From: Pseudomonas defluvii
GTDB lineage: Bacteria > Pseudomonadota > Gammaproteobacteria > Pseudomonadales > Pseudomonadaceae
DNA: 64,000 nt
Direction: 5' to 3'
Assembly: GCF_001695625.1 (NCBI RefSeq)
Contig: NZ_MBPN01000006.1
Span: 34,221-98,220 of the forward strand
Positions 57,697-64,000 of this stretch are shown here, piece after piece (within the stretch, counting starts at the first letter, position 1; every line of letters starts with the position of its first letter). Below the pieces are notes generated by a model. The model worked only from the letters and a program-made list of their open reading frames with translations. It did no database searches and was not told where the DNA came from. Both the position numbers and the translations under genes were made by a program.

Positions 57697-58448
57697 GGTG
57701 ATGTAGCCTCTTGCAGCTCAAGCAGTGCGTAGCGCAAATCCATCAGGCATTTTATGCCCTCTTTGACATGAGCCTCTGTCAGCGCACTGGCCAGATTAGA
57801 CTCACCGGCCATCACGGCCTGCAGGATCGCCCGGTGCTCCGCAATGACCGTACTCTTGTGAGCGTCCGCAATAGAGATCCATAGCAACTCGCCCATTTGG
57901 GACTGAAGGCGCATTTCTGCGTGCGTCAATCGCACCGACTGCGCAGCAACCGCAACCTCGATATGAAATCGTGCATCCGCCCGGCGAAGCTCGCTTCGGG
58001 TCGTGGCCTCTTGGAGCGCCGTCACGAAATGCTCCAGCCTTTGATGCTGGGCACTGGTAGATCGGCTGGCCGCCAAGCCTGCGGCAGTAGCCGAAATAGC
58101 GATCTGCTCGTCGCACAGGTCGCGGAGCTCCAGCGAACTCATCGCACTGAGCCTGGCCTTGAGGAAGTCATCGGAAACCTCCACAGGGGCACAGACGAAA
58201 CTGCCGCCGTTTCTGCCGCGCTTGGTTGCAACAACACCCCGCTGACGCAAAATCGCCAACGCGTCGCGCAATGTCACGGTCGCCACGCCGAAGCGCGTCG
58301 CCAGCTCACTCTCACTGGGCAACTGCTCACCCTCGCCAATCAGCCCCAGCTCAATGACCTCGATCAGTCGGCGAGCCACTTCCTCGGGCTTGCCCTCCTG
58401 GCTGACTTGCAACAGGGACAGGCGGTTCACTTTGTTCAGTTGAGTCAT
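57693..58448 (-). CDS. FadR/GntR family transcriptional regulator
   Basis: 251 residues. The winged HTH sits at about 22-85 (LIGEGEQLPSESELATRFGVATVTLRDALAILRQRGVVATKRGRNGGSFV), the GntR signature, followed by an all-helical FCD ligand domain with candidate metal-binding residues in RRADARFHIEVAVAAQSVRL and EHRAILQAVMAGE. It faces the aldehyde dehydrogenase-permease pair and probably controls both directions. Confidence 0.9.
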   Translation of the reverse strand: MTQLNKVNRLSLLQVSQEGKPEEVARRLIEVIELGLIGEGEQLPSESELATRFGVATVTLRDALAILRQRGVVATKRGRNGGSFVCAPVEVSDDFLKARLSAMSSLELRDLCDEQIAISATAAGLAASRSTSAQHQRLEHFVTALQEATTRSELRRADARFHIEVAVAAQSVRLTHAEMRLQSQMGELLWISIADAHKSTVIAEHRAILQAVMAGESNLASALTEAHVKEGIKCLMDLRYALLELQEATSP

Positions 58449-58547
58449 CTACTCGCCACTAAAAATATGAAACCAGTTTTCTTTTAGCCATATCGGCTTA
58501 AAAACTCAACAGGAATGCACAAGCCAAACAAAAATCAGTCGCTCAAA

Positions 58548-58571
58548 TGTCGTTTTTAGGCAAAAACGACA
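58548..58571. promoter_or_regulatory. 10+4+10 inverted repeat between regulator and dehydrogenase genes
   Basis: TGTCGTTTTT and AAAAACGACA, perfect complements, flank AGGC. It lies 100 bases from the regulator start and 122 bases from the dehydrogenase start, in a 244-base AT-richer gap. It could be an operator for the GntR regulator, or an RNA stem with a poor tail. A second, imperfect repeat (TTTTAGCC/GGCTTAAAA) lies at 58483-58504. Confidence 0.6.
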
Positions 58572-58692
58572 GGTCAATTGGCAGGCTCAAATTCATAAGA
58601 TATGGTTTTAAATGTTTACTAGGCAGCCCGGCTCCGCGACTCACCGATAGCGCTGAGGGGCCATTGGCATCGACACAGAGGAATGGCAGATC

Positions 58693-60186
58693 ATGACGAA
58701 TCCAACGCTAAGCACATGGGAAACCCGGGCACGAGAACTGAAGATAGAAGGGCGGGCCTTTGTCGGTGGGGAATACACCCACGCGATCGAAGGCGGAACG
58801 TTTGACTGCCTGAGCCCGGTCGACGGTCGACTGCTGACCAAAGTCGCCAGTTGCACGGCCGCCGACGCCGACCATGCTGTCAGCGTTGCTCGCGCCACGT
58901 TCAATTCTGGCGTCTGGTCGCGCATGGCGCCAGCGGACAGGAAGCAGATCATGGTGCGCTTCGCCGACCTGCTGATGGCCAACGCCGACGAGTTGGCGCT
59001 GTTGGAAACCCTGGACATGGGCAAGCCGATCAGCGACTCACTGGCGGTCGATGTGCCGCAAGCAGCGCAAGCGCTGAGCTGGAGCGGCGAAGCGATCGAC
59101 AAGATCTACGACGAAGTGGCGGCAACCCCCCATGATCAATTGGGCCTGGTAACACGCGAACCGGTCGGTGTCGTGGTCGCCATCGTGCCGTGGAACTTCC
59201 CGTTGATGATGGCCTGCTGGAAACTGGGCCCGGCCTTGGCCACCGGCAACTCGGTAATCCTCAAACCCTCGGAAAAATCACCGCTGACCGCCATTCGCAT
59301 TGCCCAGCTGGCGATTGACGCAGGCATTCCGGCGGGCGTGCTGAACGTATTACCAGGCTTCGGCCACACCGTCGGCAAGGCGCTGGCCCTGCACATGGAC
59401 GTCGACACACTGGTGTTCACCGGCTCAACCAAAATCGCCAAGCAACTGATGATCTATGCTGGCGAATCCAACATGAAACGCGTCTGGCTCGAAGCCGGCG
59501 GCAAAAGCCCGAACATCGTCTTCGCCGATACCCCGGACCTGCAAGCCGCTGCCGAGTCTGCTGCCGCGGCCATCGCCTTCAACCAAGGCGAAGTGTGCAC
59601 CGCCGGCTCGCGCCTGCTGGTAGAACGTTCGATCAAGGACGCCTTCCTGCCACGGGTGATCGAGGCCCTCCAGTACTGGAAGCCAGGCAACCCACTGGAC
59701 CCGGCGACCACCGTTGGCGCGCTGGTCGACACCCAGCAGATGAACACCGTGCTCTCGTACATCGAGTCGGGCCATACCGAGGGCGCCAAACTGGTAGCCG
59801 GCGGCAAGCGCATCTTGCAGGAAACCGGTGGTACCTACGTTGAACCGACCATCTTCGACGGCGTCAGCAACGCCATGAAGATCGCTCAGGAAGAGATCTT
59901 TGGCCCCGTGCTGTCGGTGATCGCCTTCGACAACGTCGACGATGCCATCCGGATCGCCAATGACACCCCGTACGGCCTGGCCGCGGCCATCTGGACCGCC
60001 GATATCTCCAAAGCCCACCTGACCGCCAAGGCCTTGCGCGCCGGTAGCGTCTGGATCAACCAATACGACGGCGGCGATATGACCGCGCCCTTCGGTGGTT
60101 TCAAACAGTCGGGCAATGGCCGTGACAAGTCACTGCATGCCTTCGACAAGTACACCGAACTGAAGGCCACCTGGATCAAGTTGTAA
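58693..60186 (+). CDS. aldehyde dehydrogenase, PuuC-like
   Basis: 497 residues. Catalytic residues: N168 (PWNFP), E267 (LEAGGKSPNIVF) and nucleophile C302 (NQGEVCTAGSRLL). NAD-site lysine is in LKPSEKSPLT and the cofactor loop in FTGSTKIAKQL. It is closest in pattern to E. coli PuuC (gamma-glutamyl-gamma-aminobutyraldehyde dehydrogenase, 495 residues), including SNMKRVWLEAGGKS and the C-terminal GGDMTAPFGGFKQSGNGRDKSLHAFDKYTELKATW. It likely oxidises an amino-aldehyde. It is followed 55 bases later by a permease gene. Confidence 0.92.
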   Translation: MTNPTLSTWETRARELKIEGRAFVGGEYTHAIEGGTFDCLSPVDGRLLTKVASCTAADADHAVSVARATFNSGVWSRMAPADRKQIMVRFADLLMANADELALLETLDMGKPISDSLAVDVPQAAQALSWSGEAIDKIYDEVAATPHDQLGLVTREPVGVVVAIVPWNFPLMMACWKLGPALATGNSVILKPSEKSPLTAIRIAQLAIDAGIPAGVLNVLPGFGHTVGKALALHMDVDTLVFTGSTKIAKQLMIYAGESNMKRVWLEAGGKSPNIVFADTPDLQAAAESAAAAIAFNQGEVCTAGSRLLVERSIKDAFLPRVIEALQYWKPGNPLDPATTVGALVDTQQMNTVLSYIESGHTEGAKLVAGGKRILQETGGTYVEPTIFDGVSNAMKIAQEEIFGPVLSVIAFDNVDDAIRIANDTPYGLAAAIWTADISKAHLTAKALRAGSVWINQYDGGDMTAPFGGFKQSGNGRDKSLHAFDKYTELKATWIKL

Positions 60187-60241
60187 GGCAGCAAGACAAC
60201 AGCAAAAACAGCCGGCAGGACACACTTTTCAGGACAACAAC

Positions 60242-61720
60242 ATGAACAGCTCTGAATTTTCCATGGCTGATAGCGATGCCGCCCAGTTAAGGGCGCTTGG
60301 CTACACGTCCAACTTTGAAAGAAGCATGAGCCTCTGGGAAAACTTTGCCCTGGGCTTCACCTACCTCTCCCCGGTGGTCGGCGTCTATACGCTGTTCGGC
60401 CTGTGTTTGGCGGCGGGTGGGCCGCCAATGTTCTGGTCGTACTTACTGGTCGGTCTCGGGCAAATGCTGGTGTGCCTGATCTTCTGCGAAGTCGTTTCGC
60501 AATTCCCGATCTCCGGTGGCGTTTATCCGTGGGCGCGTCGCCTGGTGGGCAAGCGCTGGGCCTGGATGGTGGGCTGGATCTATTCCGTCTCATTGTGCGT
60601 GACCATTGCTGCCGTATCGCTGGGCGCAGGGCCCTACATAGCCGCCATGCTGGGCTTCGAGCCCAGCCCGGTGACCAACACCCTGATCGCACTGGCGCTC
60701 ACCGCAATGGCCACCGTGCTGAACCTGAGCGGGACCAGCCTCTTGGCAAAAGTGGCCATGTTCGGCTTTATCTGCGAACTGCTGGGCGCCATTGTCATCG
60801 GTGGCTACCTGCTGATCTTCGAGCGTCACCAGCCGTTCTCGGTGCTGTTCAATACCTTCGACATCAGCATCGACGGCAGCTACTGGCCCGCATTCCTGAC
60901 TGCATCGCTGGCAGGCATGTTCCTCTACTACGGCTTTGAAGCGTGCGGCGACGTCGCGGAAGAAACCCCCAACCCGAGCAAACGCATTCCCAAGGCCATG
61001 CGCATGACCATCTACATTGGTGGTGGTGCCGCGATTTTTGCGGCACTGGCACTGATTCTGGCGGTCCCGGACATCGCCAAAGTGCTCTCCGGCGATGACA
61101 AAGACCCGATGTCCACCATCATGGCCAATGCGTTCGGACCAACCGGATGGCGCGTCGTGACGGCGGTCATCACCATCTCCTTCGTGTCGTGCGTACTGAG
61201 CTTGCAGGCTGCCGCCAGCCGGTTGCTCTACTCCTTTGCACGGGACGAGATGGTCATGGGCAGCAATGTACTCAAGCGTCTTTCGCCGACGACACGTGTG
61301 CCAACGGCTGCACTGATCACCTGCGGTGTGATCCCGGCATTCATCGTCTGCGCAGGCTTCTTCCTGGAGAACGCCATCGCGATCGTCGTCAGCTTCGCAG
61401 CCATTGGCATTTACCTGTCCTTCCAGATGATCGTGGGCGGAGCGCTGTTCGCTCGAATCCGCGGCTGGAAACCAGCAGGTCAATTCACCCTTGGCGGTTG
61501 GGGCTGGATCGTGAACATCCTGGCGCTGGTCTACGGCTTGCTGGCGGTCGCCAACATGTCGTGGCCGCGTACCCCGGAGGCGCCTTGGTACAGCAACTAC
61601 GGCATCTTGCTGACCGCCGCCGTCGTGATCGTCTTCGGCTTGCTCTACATGACCCTGTTCAAGCCATACGACAAAGGCACGGCACCGTTTGCTGATGCGT
61701 GGGAGCTACACAAAAAGTAG
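60242..61720 (+). CDS. APC superfamily amino acid/amine permease
   Basis: 492 residues with about 12 hydrophobic helices. The APC signature is visible as LWENFALGFTYLSPVVGVYTLF (helix 1) and FPISGGVYPWARRLVGKRWAWMVGWIYSV (helix 3); FLYYGFEACGDVAEETPNPSKRIPKAM is typical of the ACT/BAT branch (GABA, choline, polyamine-type permeases). It likely imports the amine whose aldehyde the preceding enzyme oxidises. It is followed by a terminator. Confidence 0.88.
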   Translation: MNSSEFSMADSDAAQLRALGYTSNFERSMSLWENFALGFTYLSPVVGVYTLFGLCLAAGGPPMFWSYLLVGLGQMLVCLIFCEVVSQFPISGGVYPWARRLVGKRWAWMVGWIYSVSLCVTIAAVSLGAGPYIAAMLGFEPSPVTNTLIALALTAMATVLNLSGTSLLAKVAMFGFICELLGAIVIGGYLLIFERHQPFSVLFNTFDISIDGSYWPAFLTASLAGMFLYYGFEACGDVAEETPNPSKRIPKAMRMTIYIGGGAAIFAALALILAVPDIAKVLSGDDKDPMSTIMANAFGPTGWRVVTAVITISFVSCVLSLQAAASRLLYSFARDEMVMGSNVLKRLSPTTRVPTAALITCGVIPAFIVCAGFFLENAIAIVVSFAAIGIYLSFQMIVGGALFARIRGWKPAGQFTLGGWGWIVNILALVYGLLAVANMSWPRTPEAPWYSNYGILLTAAVVIVFGLLYMTLFKPYDKGTAPFADAWELHKK

Positions 61721-61742
61721 CGCCTTGGTACGCTTAAAAAAC

Positions 61743-61779
61743 GAAGGCCTTGCAGCAATGCACGGCCTTCTTTGTTTTT
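61743..61779 (+). terminator. intrinsic terminator after the permease gene
   Basis: GAAGGCC...GGCCTTC with an inner GCA-GCAA-TGC, followed by TTTGTTTTT on the plus strand, 23 bases after the stop. Confidence 0.85.
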
Positions 61780-61913
61780 CGGGGCCAGTATCAGACGTGA
61801 CCTGCTACCTGCCTCGCAATCTCCAGCATCACTCTCCCTCCAGCATCCCTGCCCTGCCCCACTATCCTTGCCTTAGCCGCAGGACGCGGCCCCGTACTGA
61901 TCATGGAGCGAAC

Positions 61914-63407
61914 ATGTCTCTTGCTATCGTTCACAGCCGCGCCCAGGTTGGCGTGCTGGCCCCGGCCGTTACCGTCGAGGCGCACCTGGCCAACGGCCTG
62001 CCCACGCTCACCCTGGTTGGGCTACCCGAAGCCACGGTCAAGGAAAGCAAAGACCGGGTACGCAGTGCGATACTCAACTCCAGCCTGGAGTTTCCCGCCC
62101 GACGAATCACGCTCAACCTCGCCCCTGCCGACCTGCCCAAGGATGGCGGACGCTTCGACCTGGCCATCGCGCTGGGCATTCTTGCTGCCAACGGGCAGAT
62201 CCCCATCATGGCGCTACATGACGTTGAATGCCTTGGCGAACTGGCGCTGTCCGGGGCGATTCGCCCGGTGCAGGGTGTGTTGCCAGCAGCGCTGGCCGCA
62301 CGCGATGCCGGACGGGCGCTGGTGGTGCCGAAGGAAAATGCCGAAGAAGCCTGCATGGCCTCCGGGCTCACCGTATTCGCCGTCGAACACCTGCTGGAAC
62401 TGGTCGGGCATTTCAACGCTCAGGAGCCACTCTCGCCTTACCGCGCCAACGGCCTGATCCTGCAAAGCCGGCCCTACCCCGACCTGAGTGAAGTGCAAGG
62501 CCAGATTGCCGCCAAACGCGCATTGCTGGTAGCCGCAGCCGGGGCGCATAACCTGTTGTTCAGCGGCCCGCCCGGCACTGGCAAGACGCTCCTCGCCAGC
62601 CGCTTGCCCGGCCTGTTGCCACCACTGGACGAGCGGGAAGCGCTGGAGGTAGCGGCGATCCAGTCGGTGGCCAGCCCGGTACCGCTGAACAGCTGGCCTC
62701 AGCGCCCGTTTCGCCACCCACATCACTCGGCCTCGGGGGCGGCACTGGTGGGCGGTGGCAGCCGACCGCAACCCGGTGAAATTACCCTGGCCCATCATGG
62801 CGTGCTGTTTCTCGATGAACTGCCGGAGTTCGAGCGGCGTGTACTTGAGGTGCTGCGCGAACCCCTGGAATCGGGCGAAATCGTGATCGCCCGGGCTCGT
62901 GACAAAATCCGTTTCCCGGCGCGCTTCCAACTGGTGGCGGCGATGAACCCCTGCCCCTGCGGCTACCTGGGCGACCCGAACGGGCGCTGCCGCTGCAGCA
63001 GCGAGCAGGTCCAGCGTTACCGCAACAAACTCTCCGGCCCGCTGCTGGACCGTATTGACCTGCACCTGACTGTTGCCCGCGAAGCTACGGCGCTGGCCCC
63101 AACCACCCACAGTGACGACAACAGCGCCAACGCTGCCGCCCAGGTCGCCGCAGCCCGCGCGCTGCAGCAACAACGCCAAGGCTGCGCCAATGCCTTCCTC
63201 GACCTGCCCGGCCTGCGCATGCATTGCCCGTTATCCACCACCGACGAACGCTGGCTGGAAAGCGCCTGCGAACGCCTGACCTTGTCATTACGCTCGGCCC
63301 ACCGCTTGCTCAAAGTGGCGCGCACCCTCGCGGACCTGGAGCAGGCCGAGCAGATCAGCCGCGCGCACCTGGCCGAAGCCCTGCAGTATCGTCCGGCAAT
63401 GCAGTAA
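61914..63407 (+). CDS. yifB: YifB/ComM family Mg-chelatase-like AAA+ ATPase
   Basis: 497 residues from MSLAIVHSRAQVGVLAPAVTVEAHLANGLPT. A Lon-like N-terminal domain (LVGLPEATVKESKDRVRSAIL) is followed by Walker A GPPGTGKT at 218-225, Walker B HGVLFLDELPEFERRVLEVLREPL, and the C-terminal zinc-like cluster CPCGYLGDPNGRCRCS. ComM is a branch-migration helicase of natural transformation and the family is widespread. The upstream open frame extends 75 codons without homology. Confidence 0.94.
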   Translation: MSLAIVHSRAQVGVLAPAVTVEAHLANGLPTLTLVGLPEATVKESKDRVRSAILNSSLEFPARRITLNLAPADLPKDGGRFDLAIALGILAANGQIPIMALHDVECLGELALSGAIRPVQGVLPAALAARDAGRALVVPKENAEEACMASGLTVFAVEHLLELVGHFNAQEPLSPYRANGLILQSRPYPDLSEVQGQIAAKRALLVAAAGAHNLLFSGPPGTGKTLLASRLPGLLPPLDEREALEVAAIQSVASPVPLNSWPQRPFRHPHHSASGAALVGGGSRPQPGEITLAHHGVLFLDELPEFERRVLEVLREPLESGEIVIARARDKIRFPARFQLVAAMNPCPCGYLGDPNGRCRCSSEQVQRYRNKLSGPLLDRIDLHLTVAREATALAPTTHSDDNSANAAAQVAAARALQQQRQGCANAFLDLPGLRMHCPLSTTDERWLESACERLTLSLRSAHRLLKVARTLADLEQAEQISRAHLAEALQYRPAMQ

Positions 63408-63456
63408 GGCCAGATTGCGGCCAAGCACGCATTGCTGGTGGCCGCAGCCGGGGCGC
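63406..63456 (+). pseudogene. 51-bp diverged copy of an internal yifB segment
   Basis: Bases 63406-63456 match 62497-62547 (codons 196-211 of yifB) with only 4 differences in 51 bases; three of these are synonymous and one changes Arg to His. It starts within the yifB stop codon and ends abruptly, after which similarity is lost. It is a relic of a second yifB copy, not a working gene. The following bases (63457-63620) contain no gene that I can support. Confidence 0.8.
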
Positions 63457-63620
63457 GTTGGCGTGTATCGGTGACTACCACCGGCAGTGGCTCATCGCCT
63501 AACCCGTCGGTGGCCATTAATTCGGCATTCGGGAGGAGCATCACCGCCCCGATTAGCAACCGATGAACGTTATTTTGAGCTACAGGGGAGTGGATAGGAG
63601 GTTGATTCGAGAGCACGCCA

Positions 63621-63929
63621 TCAGAACTTTATCTTCCCCCAGATCAATCCGAAAATTGCAGCCACGGCTGAAGCAGCAAGAACACTAAGTTTTGCCGAAG
63701 ACAGTAATGCCGGATCAGAAAACGCCAACGATGAAATAAAGATGGACATCGTAAACCCTATACCGGCCAGCAATCCCACAAGTCCGATACCACTCCATGT
63801 CACACCCTCAGGCAACTGGCAGACGTTGAGTTTTACGAGGGCGAAGCTCGCAAGAAAGATTCCGATCGGCTTGCCGAGCACAAGCGCTGAAATCACACCC
63901 ACGAAGATATTCCGAGAAACATCTATAGT
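63621..63929 (-). pseudogene. nhaA: 3' fragment of a Na+/H+ antiporter NhaA gene
   Basis: About 100 residues of the NhaA C-terminus (helices X-XII): [19 protein letters not shown], then [34 protein letters not shown]. The complete protein would be about 390-400 residues. Going upstream, the frame continues to about 63929 (NIFVGV preceded by TIDVSR) and then loses similarity where an insertion-sequence-like end begins. The gene is probably interrupted, unless the rest lies beyond the element. Confidence 0.75.
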
Positions 63930-64000
63930 GGATCCACCTTTTGAGACAGTGACTACGGGGTAGTTTAAGCTGTCGTCCTCGAAAGGATGACAGCAAATGG
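63929..64000 (+). mobile_element. probable left end of an insertion sequence
   Basis: Starting near TGGATCCACCTTTTGAGACA, the sequence changes character inside nhaA. It has the layout of an IS left end: a terminal segment starting with TG, about 65 bases of leader, an AAAGGA ribosome site and an ATG at 63997-63999 at the window edge. The family cannot be assigned without the transposase. Confidence 0.45.
63969..63994 (+). promoter_or_regulatory. stem-loop sequestering the ribosome site near the IS end
   Basis: GCTGTCGTCCT and AGGATGACAGC form an 11-bp stem (one G-U pair) around a CGAA loop. The AGGA of the ribosome binding site is inside the right arm, 10 bases before the ATG. Confidence 0.6.

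Noticed and set aside
63017..63616. 199-codon minus-strand open frame over the yifB 3' end and flank
   Set aside because: Mostly antisense to yifB; the part beyond the gene covers the yifB relic and carries no domain.

Overview
This window is a stretch of a Pseudomonas chromosome, most likely from the P. putida/P. fluorescens side of the genus. The genus call rests on protein content (SutA, AlgQ, AlgP, AlgR, a Mg-type HemB, class I CyaA) and on gene blocks that I recognise from other pseudomonads: reductase-ubiD-rho-trxA-ppx-ppk-hemB; ABC-F-TIGR02444-algP-FKBP-algQ-dsbB-hemYXDC-algR-argH; cyaA-rnk-cyaY-lptM-lysA-dapF-DUF484-xerC-HAD-sutA-amtB-glnK-ubiK. Base composition is GC-rich, so nearly every real gene is shadowed by long open frames on the other strand. 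I found no rRNA, tRNA or CRISPR array.

Layout. 1-9.4 kb: the 3' part of serA, then small housekeeping genes (DUF4399, a periplasmic solute-binding protein, DUF523, a 2OG-Fe(II) oxygenase, DUF2059, an alpha/beta hydrolase, a thioredoxin-like protein, a penicillin-acylase-family hydrolase, ChaC). 9.6-19 kb: a 2Fe-2S/FAD reductase translationally coupled to ubiD, then rho, trxA, the convergent polyphosphate genes ppx and ppk whose stop codons lie in one perfect palindrome, and hemB. 19-24.2 kb: DedA and a sterol desaturase overlapping antisense, elbB, a DUF188 protein and a cytochrome c/FTR1 fusion. 24.5-27.7 kb: a four-gene envelope operon (COG3014 lipoprotein, YcfL, LpoB, LpoB-like). 27.7-42 kb: LysE exporter, MscS channel, ABC-F ATPase, algP, FKBP isomerase, algQ, DsbB homologue, hemY-hemX-hemD-hemC-algR, argH, GST. 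42-55 kb: cyaA, rnk, cyaY and the lptM-lysA-dapF-DUF484-xerC-HAD operon, sutA, amtB-glnK and ubiK.

55.1-61.9 kb looks accessory. It separates ubiK from yifB, which I expect to be neighbours in other pseudomonads. It holds a zeta-type kinase with an overlapping small partner (a candidate toxin-antitoxin pair). It also holds a divergent catabolic cassette: a FadR/GntR regulator, a soluble Cache-domain protein overlapping it and a SnoaL-like secreted protein on one side, and a PuuC-like aldehyde dehydrogenase plus an APC permease on the other, with a 10+4+10 inverted repeat between them.

The right edge is a rearrangement zone. After yifB comes a 51-bp diverged copy of an internal piece of yifB, then the 3' end of an nhaA gene, and then what looks like the left end of an insertion sequence. 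A stem-loop near that end contains the ribosome binding site of a start codon at the last bases of the window.
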